A stretch of DNA of 48,162 nucleotides, taken from CAZYJD01 sp964647785. Lineage in GTDB: Bacteria > Bacteroidota > Bacteroidia > NS11-12g > UBA9320. The notes beneath the pieces were generated by a model, which worked only from the letters and a program-made list of their open reading frames with translations, did not search any database and was not told the DNA's origin. How positions within the stretch are numbered: the first letter of the stretch is position 1; each line of letters opens with the position of its first letter. The DNA lies in contig CAZYJD010000007.1 in NCBI GenBank assembly GCA_964647785.1, forward strand, positions 1-48,162, read 5' to 3'. Of the stretch, positions 16,421-24,883 are shown one piece after another. The translations under genes and the position numbers were made by a program.

Positions 16421-17758
16421 ATGGCCAAATTTGAATTGATCATGCCCAAGATGGGTGAGAGTATTGCAGAAGCTACCATCATCCGCTGGCTGAAGGAAGA
16501 GGGAGATAAAATTGAAGTGGATGAAGCCGTCTTGGAAATAGCAACAGATAAAGTTGACTCGGAAGTTCCAAGTCCGCAAGCCGGTGTTCTCAGTAAAAAG
16601 CTTTTTGCTGAAGGTGATGTAGTGGCGGTAGGCGCAGTAATTGCTGAAATTTCTGCCGAAGGTGAAGTGGATGCAGGGAGTGCTCCAACCCCTTCTGCAG
16701 AACCGGTGGTTGAGGCAGAAAAAATGGTTCAAGATGCCGTTCAACAAGTGCAGCCTGCAGCACCTGCTGCGCAGCTGTCAAATAATGGTTCGAGATTTTA
16801 TTCACCACTGGTTTTGAATATTGCAAGAACCGAAGGCATTTCGATGGATGTGTTAGAAGGTATTCCTGGAACAGGAAAGGATGGCAGGGTAACTAAAAAA
16901 GACATCTTGGCATTTGTTAATGGTGGAGGGGCTACTCAACAGGCAACGGCACCGGTAACTTCCAATACAGCCGCACCCGCAGAAAATAAAACAACCCCCG
17001 TGGCTGCTCCGGCGGTTCAGATCAAAAAGCCTGAAGTTGCCAGCATGCCTGGCGATGAGATCATCGAGATGGATCGGATGCGTAAACTCATCTCCGACCA
17101 TATGGTGATGAGCAAGCACACCGCACCGCATGTTACGTCATTTGTTGAAGCGGATGTAACCAATCTGGTGCTTTGGAGGGATAAGGTGAAAAATGAATTT
17201 TTAAAAAGAGAGGGTGAGAAACTTACTTTCACTCCTTTATTCATCGAAGCCATCGTTCGTGCCATCAAGGATTTCCCGATGATCAATATTTCAGTAGATG
17301 GTGACCGAATCATCAAGCGAAAGGCCATCAATGTTGGCATGGCTGCTGCATTGCCGAGTGGAAATCTCATTGTGCCCGTGATTAAAAATGCCGATACCAA
17401 GAACCTCATAGGGATCACCCGTGAAGTAAATGACCTTGCCAACAGGGCGCGCAACAATAAATTGAGTCCTAACGAAATCTCAGGAGGTACATACACCCTT
17501 ACAAATGTGGGTACATTTGGCAACGTAATGGGCACTCCGATCATCAATCAACCGCAGGTGGCCATCATGGCAACCGGCGCCATCCGAAAGAAACCGGCCG
17601 TTATTGAAACCCCTCAGGGAGATGTGATAGGCATCAGACACTTTATGTTCTTATCGCACAGCTATGACCACCGTGTGGTGGATGGAGCCTTGGGAGGAAT
17701 GTTTGTTCGCAGGGTGGCTGATTACCTTGAGAACTGGGATTTGAACAGAGAAATCTAA
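16421..17758 (+). CDS. Dihydrolipoamide acyltransferase (E2) of a 2-oxoacid dehydrogenase complex
   Basis: The core acyltransferase of a pyruvate- or branched-chain-type 2-oxoacid dehydrogenase. With the ATG at 16421 it has 445 residues: an N-terminal lipoyl domain with Lys44 in EIATDKVDSE, a Pro/Ala/Glu-rich linker, a peripheral-subunit-binding domain (about 125-165, YSPLVLNIARTEGI), a second flexible linker, and the catalytic domain ending HSYDHRVVDG with His417 and Asp421. The lipoyl motif and catalytic domain look closest to the branched-chain E2 type. No E1 or E3 gene is nearby. The frame is open further upstream, but residues before MAKFELIMPKMGES are not conserved-looking. kdsB follows after 16 bases. 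Confidence 0.92.
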   Translation: MAKFELIMPKMGESIAEATIIRWLKEEGDKIEVDEAVLEIATDKVDSEVPSPQAGVLSKKLFAEGDVVAVGAVIAEISAEGEVDAGSAPTPSAEPVVEAEKMVQDAVQQVQPAAPAAQLSNNGSRFYSPLVLNIARTEGISMDVLEGIPGTGKDGRVTKKDILAFVNGGGATQQATAPVTSNTAAPAENKTTPVAAPAVQIKKPEVASMPGDEIIEMDRMRKLISDHMVMSKHTAPHVTSFVEADVTNLVLWRDKVKNEFLKREGEKLTFTPLFIEAIVRAIKDFPMINISVDGDRIIKRKAINVGMAAALPSGNLIVPVIKNADTKNLIGITREVNDLANRARNNKLSPNEISGGTYTLTNVGTFGNVMGTPIINQPQVAIMATGAIRKKPAVIETPQGDVIGIRHFMFLSHSYDHRVVDGALGGMFVRRVADYLENWDLNREI

Positions 17759-17774
17759 TTAAGCAACAGCTTCT

Positions 17775-18539
17775 TTGAGAAGCCTTATTGTCATACCTGC
17801 CCGCTGGGGATCGAGCCGTTTCCCCGGAAAACCTCTGATAAAGATTGCAGGGAAGAGCATGATTGAAAGGGTTTATACCCGATGTAAAATGAGCCGTGCG
17901 GATGAAGTACTGGTGGCGACAGACCATGAGCAGATCTACCATGCGGTTCAGGCCTTTGGAGGGAAAGTTGTACGAACTTCAACGCACCACCTCAACGGCA
18001 CTAGCAGATGCGGCGAAGTGCTTGAAAAACTTGTTATTGAGCAACAACATTTCCATTGGTTGGTTAACGTTCAGGGCGATGAACCATTCATAGACCCTCA
18101 ACATATCAATCAACTGCTCGATTCAGCAATGGAATCTGATGCAGATGTGCTTACACGAATAGTTCCCGCCACCGGGCTTGAGGCCCAGAATCCCAATGTT
18201 GTAAAAGCTGTGTGCGGCCATCTACAAAACAATTGTCGCCCGGTATTGTATTTCAGCAGAGCGGCCATTCCGTTTCAACGACATGATGGCAAACAAGCTG
18301 CGTATTTTCGTCATATTGGTATCTATGCGTTTCGCAGCAAAACCTTGCACCAACTCATCAGCTTACCTGAAGGTGAACTTGAACTCAGCGAGCATTTGGA
18401 ACAATTGCGTTGGATGGAGCACGGATACAAGGTGCATGCCGTTGAAGGCGAGGCTGCTGAAACGACGCCGGCAGTTGATACACCTGAAGATTTGCTGCAT
18501 GTTGAAAATTTCTTGAAAACGCATCCGCAGTTGCGATAA
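17775..18539 (+). CDS. kdsB: 3-deoxy-manno-octulosonate cytidylyltransferase
   Basis: Activates Kdo as CMP-Kdo for lipopolysaccharide inner-core synthesis. The 254-residue protein starts RSLIVIPARWGSSRFPGKPL after the initiator, with the nucleotide-binding PAR.SSRFPGKPL motif, then VATDH, the ARCGE-like TSRCGEV segment and VNVQGDEPFI. Translation must start at a TTG (17775): an in-frame TAA at 17760-17762 leaves no ATG upstream, and this TTG gives exactly the family N-terminus. It follows the E2 gene by 16 bases and is likely cotranscribed with it. Confidence 0.95.
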   Translation: MRSLIVIPARWGSSRFPGKPLIKIAGKSMIERVYTRCKMSRADEVLVATDHEQIYHAVQAFGGKVVRTSTHHLNGTSRCGEVLEKLVIEQQHFHWLVNVQGDEPFIDPQHINQLLDSAMESDADVLTRIVPATGLEAQNPNVVKAVCGHLQNNCRPVLYFSRAAIPFQRHDGKQAAYFRHIGIYAFRSKTLHQLISLPEGELELSEHLEQLRWMEHGYKVHAVEGEAAETTPAVDTPEDLLHVENFLKTHPQLR

Positions 18540-18540
18540 A

Positions 18541-18567
18541 TTGCAGCCCTCCTCTGACCTACATTTG
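18541..18567 (+). promoter_or_regulatory. Putative pyrG promoter
   Basis: TACATTTG at 18560-18567 is an exact TAnnTTTG match. A TTG at 18541-18543 lies 16 bases upstream as a -33 candidate. Transcription would start near 18574, about 20 bases before the pyrG ATG. pyrG may therefore be transcribed separately from kdsB. Confidence 0.5.
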
Positions 18568-18593
18568 CTACCCGTACACACATTATCCGTACC

Positions 18594-20216
18594 ATGGAAA
18601 AAGCTAAATACGTGTTTGTTACGGGAGGGGTAACTTCTTCACTGGGCAAAGGAATCATTTCAGCATCTCTGGCAAAACTGCTGCAAACCAGAGGTTATTC
18701 TGTAACCATCCAGAAATTCGACCCCTACATCAATGTAGATCCGGGTACGATGAACCCCTATGAGCACGGAGAATGCTATGTTACAAATGATGGCGCTGAA
18801 ACAGATTTGGATCTGGGGCATTATGAACGTTTCTTGAATATACCCACTTCTCAGGCCAATAATGTGACCACCGGTCGCATCTATCAAACGGTTATAAACA
18901 ATGAGAGGGAAGGGAAATATCTCGGCAAAACAGTTCAGGTGGTTCCGCACATCACCAATGAAATAAAAAGACGCATGATGCTCTTGGGTGAAAGTGGTGA
19001 ATATGATATCATCATCACGGAATTGGGGGGCACGGTGGGTGATATTGAGTCGCTGCCTTACGTAGAAGCCTTGCGCCAGTTGCGCTGGGAACTTGGTGCA
19101 GATGATACCGTGGTGATTCATCTAACCCTTGTGCCTTACTTAAGTGCTGCAGGAGAGCTCAAAACCAAACCAACCCAACACTCGGTGAAAACACTCCTGG
19201 AAAGCGGAGTGCAGCCTGATATCTTGGTGTGCCGCACAGAACATAAACTCAGCAGCGATATACGCAAAAAGCTGGCCCTCTTTTGTAATGTGAAACAGAA
19301 TGCGGTGATCGAAAGCATGGATGTGGACACCATCTACGAGGTGCCTCTGGTCATGCAAAGAGAAAAGCTCGATCGCGTAACCTTGAGCCGCCTGCGTCTT
19401 CCCCTCAAAAAAGAACCTGAACTCGAAAATTGGAAAGAGTTTTTGTTCAAGCTCAAGCATCCCAAGTCTGAAGTAACCATCGGCTTGGTGGGCAAATACG
19501 TAGAACTGCCAGACGCTTATAAGTCGATCAATGAGGCATTCATACATGGTGGTGCCTCCAATGAGTGTCGAGTGAATGTGGTAAGCATCCACTCAGAAAC
19601 CATTGATGAAGATAATGTGCAACAGAAACTGGGGCATTTGGATGGGATTTTGGTTGCACCTGGTTTTGGCGATCGCGGCATTGAAGGCAAAATAAAAGCC
19701 ATTCAATTTGCTAGGGAAAATGGCATTCCTTTCTTCGGTATTTGTTTGGGGATGCAATGTTGTGTGGTGGAATTTGCCAGAAATGTACTCCACCTTAGCA
19801 ATGCCCACAGCAGTGAAATGGTGCCCAATACCCTGCACCCAGTTATTGATATGATGGAAGATCAAAAATCGGTGGATCAAAAAGGGGGAACCATGCGACT
19901 GGGTGCATACGAGTGCAAGCTGAAAAAAGGTAGCAAGGCTCTTCAGGCTTATGGAAAGCAAAGCATAGATGAACGCCATAGACATCGATACGAGTTCAAT
20001 AACAAGTATTTGGCAGCGTATGAAAATGCAGGGATGACTGCCAGTGGTATGAACCCCGATAATGGATTGGTAGAGGTGGTTGAAATACCTACGCACCCAT
20101 GGTTTGTTGGGGTACAGTTTCACCCCGAATTAAAAAGTACGGTAGAAACTCCTCATCCATTGTTTGTTCGCTTCATTAAGGCTGCAATGGATTACCGCGA
20201 TAAAAATAATAAGTGA
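18594..20216 (+). CDS. pyrG: CTP synthase
   Basis: Converts UTP to CTP using ATP and glutamine. The 540-residue protein has the synthetase domain (about 1-270) opening KYVFVTGGVTSSLGKGI, with KFDPYINVDPGTMNP, NDGAETDLDLGHYERF and ELGGTVGDIES. The glutamine amidotransferase domain follows, with the nucleophile Cys384 in GICLGMQ and the FHPE histidine-glutamate pair near 515. All expected residues are present and the length is standard. CTP made here would feed both cdsA and kdsB products. Confidence 0.97.
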   Translation: MEKAKYVFVTGGVTSSLGKGIISASLAKLLQTRGYSVTIQKFDPYINVDPGTMNPYEHGECYVTNDGAETDLDLGHYERFLNIPTSQANNVTTGRIYQTVINNEREGKYLGKTVQVVPHITNEIKRRMMLLGESGEYDIIITELGGTVGDIESLPYVEALRQLRWELGADDTVVIHLTLVPYLSAAGELKTKPTQHSVKTLLESGVQPDILVCRTEHKLSSDIRKKLALFCNVKQNAVIESMDVDTIYEVPLVMQREKLDRVTLSRLRLPLKKEPELENWKEFLFKLKHPKSEVTIGLVGKYVELPDAYKSINEAFIHGGASNECRVNVVSIHSETIDEDNVQQKLGHLDGILVAPGFGDRGIEGKIKAIQFARENGIPFFGICLGMQCCVVEFARNVLHLSNAHSSEMVPNTLHPVIDMMEDQKSVDQKGGTMRLGAYECKLKKGSKALQAYGKQSIDERHRHRYEFNNKYLAAYENAGMTASGMNPDNGLVEVVEIPTHPWFVGVQFHPELKSTVETPHPLFVRFIKAAMDYRDKNNK

Positions 20217-20227
20217 CCCCCCGCGGA

Positions 20228-20268
20228 GCATCGGCAAAGCAAGCGTCATTTCAAAACCCTGCCGATGC
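20228..20268. repeat. Inverted repeat between convergent pyrG and dps
   Basis: Arms GCATCGGCA (20228-20236) and TGCCGATGC (20260-20268) are perfectly complementary over 9 bases with a 23-base spacer. No T-tract follows on either strand, so it is not a standard intrinsic terminator. It could fold at the 3' end of the pyrG transcript as a stability or attenuated-termination element. Confidence 0.45.
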
Positions 20269-20313
20269 AAGCACAAGGACAATGAAAATATTGGTTAGGG
20301 CGCTCTGTTTAAA

Positions 20314-20787
20314 TCACCGGTTTAAAAATGCAGAGTACATCCAAACGAGCTTTTCTTGTTCGCGTATGTAATCACTCATCAATGCATTGGTGCCTTCATC
20401 ATCCAGTTCAGCTGATTGATTAAGAATCGATCTTTGTTTTTGGATGAGAATGGTGAAAGAAGACAAAATGTTTTCAACCGCCTTGAAACCGTCATTCACT
20501 TCTTTCGATTCCTTGATTTCAGATATCCGATTGTACTCGCTGTATTGGTGTTCAGGAGCATGACTTAAGGTTAGAATTCGTTCGGCTATTTCATCAATCT
20601 TGAGGAGTAAATCATTGTATAACTCTTCAAATTTCACATGCAGCTCAAAGAATTTTTCACCCTTGATGTTCCAGTGATAACCGCGAACATTTTGGTAAAA
20701 AAGCGAATAATTGGCCAGCAGATCATTTAAATTCTTTGCAAGGGCTTCTGCGCCTTTTTCTTCGATTCCAATTGCGTTGTATTTCAT
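20314..20787 (-). CDS. dps: Dps-family DNA-protecting ferritin-like protein
   Basis: A 157-residue four-helix-bundle protein that forms a dodecamer, oxidises ferrous iron with peroxide and stores it. The inter-subunit ferroxidase residues align by spacing with E. coli Dps: His38 (GYHWNIKG), His50, Glu54 in place of Asp, Asp65 and Glu69 (IDEIAER). There is no lysine-rich N-terminal tail, so DNA binding may be weak. It has its own promoter at 20792-20823. It converges with pyrG. Confidence 0.92.
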   Translation of the reverse strand: MKYNAIGIEEKGAEALAKNLNDLLANYSLFYQNVRGYHWNIKGEKFFELHVKFEELYNDLLLKIDEIAERILTLSHAPEHQYSEYNRISEIKESKEVNDGFKAVENILSSFTILIQKQRSILNQSAELDDEGTNALMSDYIREQEKLVWMYSAFLNR

Positions 20788-20791
20788 GTTG

Positions 20792-20823
20792 CGAAGGTAA
20801 GTTCCTTCCAGAGGCTTGTCAAA
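20792..20823 (-). promoter_or_regulatory. Putative dps promoter
   Basis: On the minus strand, TTTG (20823-20820) is followed after 20 bases by TACCTTCG (20799-20792), one base off the TAnnTTTG -7 consensus. The start codon begins only four bases later, so the transcript would be leaderless or nearly so. Confidence 0.5.
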
Positions 20824-20893
20824 TTGAGATACCCTATATGCTTATTGGAAATAGCTAATTATCAGGGTGTTTGGTGAAGTGAGCTGACAAAAG

Positions 20894-23719
20894 TCAGAGG
20901 TTAAGTTTCTGTTTCAGAAAAGCTGCAGTATAAGATTCTTCACATAGTGCAAGTTCTTCAGGCGTGCCTTCGAAGAGTAAATTTCCTCCTTCAGGTCCGC
21001 CATCGGGGCCCAGATCGATTACCCAATCTGCCGCTTTGATCACATCCATATTGTGCTCAATCACCACCAAGCTATGGCCCTGTTCGATGAGTGCCTGAAA
21101 TGAGGCCAGCAACTTATTGATGTCGTGAAAATGCAAACCTGTGGTGGGTTCATCAAAAATAAACAGCATTTTTTCGCGTGCAGATCCCTTGCTGAGGAAA
21201 TAAGCCAGCTTTACTCGTTGTGCTTCACCACCGCTCAGGGTATTGGATGATTGCCCGAGAGAAATGTAGCCCAGGCCAACATCCTGAAGTGGTTTTAAGC
21301 GGTTGGCAATGGTATGCTGATCGCTAAAAAATACCATGGCCTCATCGACTGTCATCTGAAGGATGTCAAAAATGTTGCATTGTTTGTAGGTTACTTCCAG
21401 TATTTCATCCTTGAACCTTCGTCCCTTGCAAACTTCGCATTTCAGGTGTATGTCGGCCATGAACTGCATTTCAACGGTAACCTCTCCTTCTCCTTGACAG
21501 TGGTCGCAGCGTCCTCCATCCACATTGAATGAGAAATGGCCACTTCCATAGCCCCTGCTTTTTGATAAAGGCTGTGATGCGTAGAGGTCGCGAATGGCAT
21601 CATAAGCTTTCAGATAAGTAACCGGGTTGGAGCGCGAACTTTTTCCGATGGGGTTCTGGTCTACCATCTCCACTTGCTGAATGCTTTTAATATCACCGCT
21701 AAGTCCGTCAAAATCTCCGGTTTTAATGCTGGTGTATTCACCCAAAAGCTTCAACACTGCCGGATATAAGATGCCCTTAATCAGACTGGTTTTGCCAGAT
21801 CCGCTAACACCGCTGACCACCGTAAGGGCGTTGAGTGGTATGTCTACATCAAAATTCTTTAGATTGTGAAGCCGGTTGCCTTTTAGATGCAATCGGTTGG
21901 TCCATTTTCTTCTTCTGGCTGGAACAGCTACCACTTCTTCAGACCTAAGATAACGCGCTGTAAGGGTATTTGCTTTCAACATCTCTTCGAGCGTTCCGTT
22001 GAAAACGAGTTCTCCCCCCAGTTTGCCTGCAAAAGGACCAATATCAATGACCTGATCTGCAGAGCGCATCACATCTTCATCGTGCTCCACCACAATCACC
22101 GTATTGCCGATGTCTCTCAGTTTTTTCAGCACTTTCATTAAGTGAAGGGTGTCTCTGCTGTGCAGCCCGATGCTAGGTTCGTCAAGCACATAGGTAGACC
22201 CCACCAGGCTGCTTCCCAACGAAGTGGCCAGGTTGATGCGTTGGCTTTCTCCTCCGCTTAAGCTGTTGCTCAATCGATTCAATGATAAATAGCCCACCCC
22301 AACCAGATGCAAGAACTCCAGGCGCGCATTGATTTCATTCAGCATACGATCTGCGATGGCTGTTTCATGTTTACTGAGCGTGAGCTGTCGGAAGAAATTG
22401 CGAGCCTCATCGATCGTCATTAACATCACATCACTCAAACAAGCATAGCGCTCTCCACTTGCCAAAGGTTGTTCAGCTTTGTTCAGGTGAAACAATTTAA
22501 CATAGGATGCTTCCTTGCGCAGCCTTGTTCCCATGCATGCATCGCAGGTGGTTTTACCACGGTACTTGGCCAACATCACACGGTATTGAATCTTATATGA
22601 TTTTTCTTCGAGATAACGGAAGAAATCGTTGATCCCCGCTACTTCTGTAGTTCCATTCCACAGGAGCTGCTTTTGCTCTTTACTGAGTTCGTTGTAAGGT
22701 TTATGGATGGGGAAATCACCTTTGGTTCTGTATATGAAGTCCTGTTGCCAAGCCCTTAGAGTTTCACCTCGCCATGGGGCAACACAACCTTCGTAAAGGC
22801 TCATTTGTTTATCGGGGATTACCAAATCAGGATCGATTCCAATTACAGAACCAAATCCTTCGCATTTTCTGCAGGCACCATACGGATTGTTAAAACTCAG
22901 AAAATCGACACTCGGTTTTTCAAACACCATTCCATCTTCTTCGAAGCGGTTGTTGTAATTGCGATATTCTTCGGTACGTTCATTCCGGATGTAGGCGGTC
23001 ATTTCACCATTGCCTTCCCAAAAAGCGGATTGAGCAGAGTCTGCAAGACGGCTATCTTGTTCATCGTCGACATCGTCTTTGATTAGGCGATCGATTAATA
23101 AATAGATATCCCCCTTATGGGAAATACTCTTCTCTTCTATCAGGTCTTCAATCCTCTCAAATCCATTCGGGGTCCAAAGCCTTGAGAAGCCTTTCTGCAA
23201 AGAAGACTTCAACCAATTCTTCAAATTTTTTGTATTGGGCTTGAGCAGTACATAAAAGTGTGTGCCATTTTCCAGCGCAATAAAATCATTCACTACATCT
23301 GCCACCGTATGCGACTTCACCTCTTTACCCGATACCGGTGAAATGGTATGTCCGCAACGTGCAAACAGCAATTTTAGGTAGTCATAAATTTCGGTACTGG
23401 TGGCCACCGTAGATCTTGGATTTCGGGTACTTACCTTCTGTTCAAGGGCAATTGCAGGTGTTAGCCCCCTGATGTAATCAACCTCAGGTTTATCCAATCT
23501 GCCAAGAAATTGTCTGGCGTATGAACTCAGACTCTCCACGTATCTCCGTTGACCCTCTGCGTAAAGCGTATCAAAAACCAATGAGCTCTTACCAGACCCC
23601 GATACCCCTGTTACCACGGTTAACCGATTTCGTGGAATATCAAGGTCAATATTTTTTAGGTTGTGCATCTTGGCACCCCTGATCTCAATGGTTTTTACAT
23701 TTCTATGACGATTGCTCAA
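20894..23719 (-). CDS. uvrA: UvrABC system protein A
   Basis: The damage-recognition ATPase of nucleotide-excision repair. Two ABC modules are present, each with a Walker A (GVSGSGKSSL near the start; GVSGSGKTSL in the second half), a signature (LSGGESQRINLA; LSGGEAQRVKLA) and a Walker B (VLDEPSIGLH; IFDEPTTGLH). Zinc-binding pairs CRKCEGFG, CDACMGTRLR, CDHCQGEGEV and CEVCKGRRF are visible. The frame is open to an ATG at 23791, but the extra residues (MPNATFKCMFLFVLL...) are untypical; the TTG at 23719 puts the start about 7 residues before VKTIEIRGAKMHNL. The start is therefore uncertain. Confidence 0.95.
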   Translation of the reverse strand: MSNRHRNVKTIEIRGAKMHNLKNIDLDIPRNRLTVVTGVSGSGKSSLVFDTLYAEGQRRYVESLSSYARQFLGRLDKPEVDYIRGLTPAIALEQKVSTRNPRSTVATSTEIYDYLKLLFARCGHTISPVSGKEVKSHTVADVVNDFIALENGTHFYVLLKPNTKNLKNWLKSSLQKGFSRLWTPNGFERIEDLIEEKSISHKGDIYLLIDRLIKDDVDDEQDSRLADSAQSAFWEGNGEMTAYIRNERTEEYRNYNNRFEEDGMVFEKPSVDFLSFNNPYGACRKCEGFGSVIGIDPDLVIPDKQMSLYEGCVAPWRGETLRAWQQDFIYRTKGDFPIHKPYNELSKEQKQLLWNGTTEVAGINDFFRYLEEKSYKIQYRVMLAKYRGKTTCDACMGTRLRKEASYVKLFHLNKAEQPLASGERYACLSDVMLMTIDEARNFFRQLTLSKHETAIADRMLNEINARLEFLHLVGVGYLSLNRLSNSLSGGESQRINLATSLGSSLVGSTYVLDEPSIGLHSRDTLHLMKVLKKLRDIGNTVIVVEHDEDVMRSADQVIDIGPFAGKLGGELVFNGTLEEMLKANTLTARYLRSEEVVAVPARRRKWTNRLHLKGNRLHNLKNFDVDIPLNALTVVSGVSGSGKTSLIKGILYPAVLKLLGEYTSIKTGDFDGLSGDIKSIQQVEMVDQNPIGKSSRSNPVTYLKAYDAIRDLYASQPLSKSRGYGSGHFSFNVDGGRCDHCQGEGEVTVEMQFMADIHLKCEVCKGRRFKDEILEVTYKQCNIFDILQMTVDEAMVFFSDQHTIANRLKPLQDVGLGYISLGQSSNTLSGGEAQRVKLAYFLSKGSAREKMLFIFDEPTTGLHFHDINKLLASFQALIEQGHSLVVIEHNMDVIKAADWVIDLGPDGGPEGGNLLFEGTPEELALCEESYTAAFLKQKLNL

Positions 23720-23826
23720 AACGGCTTTATTTATTGGGATGGTTTGCAAAAGAACAAACAAGAACATGCATTTAAAAGTTGCATTTGGCAATGAATTATT
23801 TTGAAGAATAGAATTCTTTCACTAAA

Positions 23827-23848
23827 TTGGTTCTATAATTCGAACCAA
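23827..23848. repeat. Inverted repeat upstream of uvrA and the sigma-factor gene
   Basis: Arms TTGGTTC (23827-23833) and GAACCAA (23842-23848) flank TATAATTC. It lies in the shared intergenic region, upstream of both divergent genes. The 7-base arms with an 8-base spacer fit a dimeric regulator site. No T-tract follows. Function is inference. Confidence 0.35.
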
Positions 23849-23949
23849 AAAATCGCCTATACGTAATACCTCTACTCAAACAATTAGATCATAAATTACT
23901 GGTAATCAGCATTCTGATTTATTTGTCTACTTAACTTAAAAGAGGTATT

Positions 23950-24531
23950 ATGGAAAAATCATTTCAGATTTCGGACAAAAAATTGGTACAACAGTACCTG
24001 AGAGGAAATGAAGCATGTCTTGAAATGCTGATTACACGGCACAAAAACAAGGTGTTCAGCACGATTTATCTCATCGTTCACGATCAGTACATTGCAGAAG
24101 ATCTTTTTCAGGAAACGTTCATCAAGGTTATTCGCACCCTCAAGAGTGGAAAGTACAATGAGGAGGGCAAATTTCTTCCTTGGGTGCTCCGCATCGGTAG
24201 AAACCTTGCCATCGACTATTTCCGAAAAGTTCAGCGCATGCCGGCCATCACTTCAGGCGATGGAACAGATATTTTTTCTTACCTCAATCTGGAGCAAGAG
24301 AACAGGGAAGAACAAATCATCCGCACACAACGTGAAAAAACCGTGCGAGAATTGATTAAGTTGTTGCCGGATGAGCAGAGAGAAGTATTGGTGTTGCGTC
24401 ACTACGGCGATCTCAGTTTCAAAGAGATAGCAGAAATAACCAATGTGAGCATCAATACGGCTTTGGGTAGAATGCGATACGCTCTGAACAACCTCAGGAA
24501 AATTATGGAAGAAAAATCCATACAGTTGTGA
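23950..24531 (+). CDS. RNA polymerase sigma factor, ECF (sigma-70) family
   Basis: A 193-residue alternative sigma factor with region 2 (about 20-95: FSTIYLIVHDQYIAEDLFQE, then LPWVLRIGRNLAIDYFRK) and region 4 (about 135-185: LPDEQREVLVLRHYGDLSF and a helix-turn-helix EIAEITNVSINTALGRMR). It belongs to the compact sigma factors common in Bacteroidota. No classical anti-sigma gene follows, but a 79-residue protein does, 49 bases downstream, in the same transcript. A TTTATTTG at 23918-23925 is one base off a -7 element. Confidence 0.93.
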   Translation: MEKSFQISDKKLVQQYLRGNEACLEMLITRHKNKVFSTIYLIVHDQYIAEDLFQETFIKVIRTLKSGKYNEEGKFLPWVLRIGRNLAIDYFRKVQRMPAITSGDGTDIFSYLNLEQENREEQIIRTQREKTVRELIKLLPDEQREVLVLRHYGDLSFKEIAEITNVSINTALGRMRYALNNLRKIMEEKSIQL

Positions 24532-24580
24532 AATAATTGGATGACTTGCATCGTTCTAAAGGGGAATTAACTTGAACCCT

Positions 24581-24820
24581 ATGGAACAAAATTTTACTCA
24601 AAATCATCTTATTTTATTTCTTTACAACGAGCTTGAGGAGCATCTCAAGGCACCTCTTTTGAAGCAGCTTTCAGAAGATGTTGCACTCCAGAGTAGCTTT
24701 GCTGAGTTGAAAAGAGATTTAGATTTGCTGGACTCTGTAAAGATTCCGGAACCCTCCGCAACAAGTATTCAGATTATATTGGAAGAAAGTTCATCTGAAC
24801 TGACCACCCAGGCATCATGA
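24581..24820 (+). CDS. Small acidic partner of the sigma factor, unknown function
   Basis: A 79-residue protein, MEQNFTQNHLILFLYNELEE onward, predicted helical and acidic, with no membrane segment and no zinc ligands. The frame also opens at a TTG nine bases earlier, but the ATG at 24581 is preferred. It lies between the sigma-factor gene and a strong terminator, so the two form a two-gene transcript. The start resembles the N-terminal helix pair of cytoplasmic anti-sigma proteins. An anti-sigma role is inference. Confidence 0.72.
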   Translation: MEQNFTQNHLILFLYNELEEHLKAPLLKQLSEDVALQSSFAELKRDLDLLDSVKIPEPSATSIQIILEESSSELTTQAS

Positions 24821-24858
24821 AGATCCTTCAATTCACAATGAATTAAGTTGTGCTTTTT

Positions 24859-24883
24859 CCCCGCCAAGTTGCGGGGTTTTTTT
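24859..24883 (+). terminator. Intrinsic terminator of the sigma-factor operon
   Basis: A perfect 6-bp GC-rich stem, CCCCGC (24859-24864) with GCGGGG (24871-24876), has a 6-base loop and is followed by seven T's (24877-24883). It lies 38 bases after the small gene's stop and just overlaps the end of convergent purN. On the minus strand the hairpin is not followed by a T-run, so it acts for the plus strand. Confidence 0.85.
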
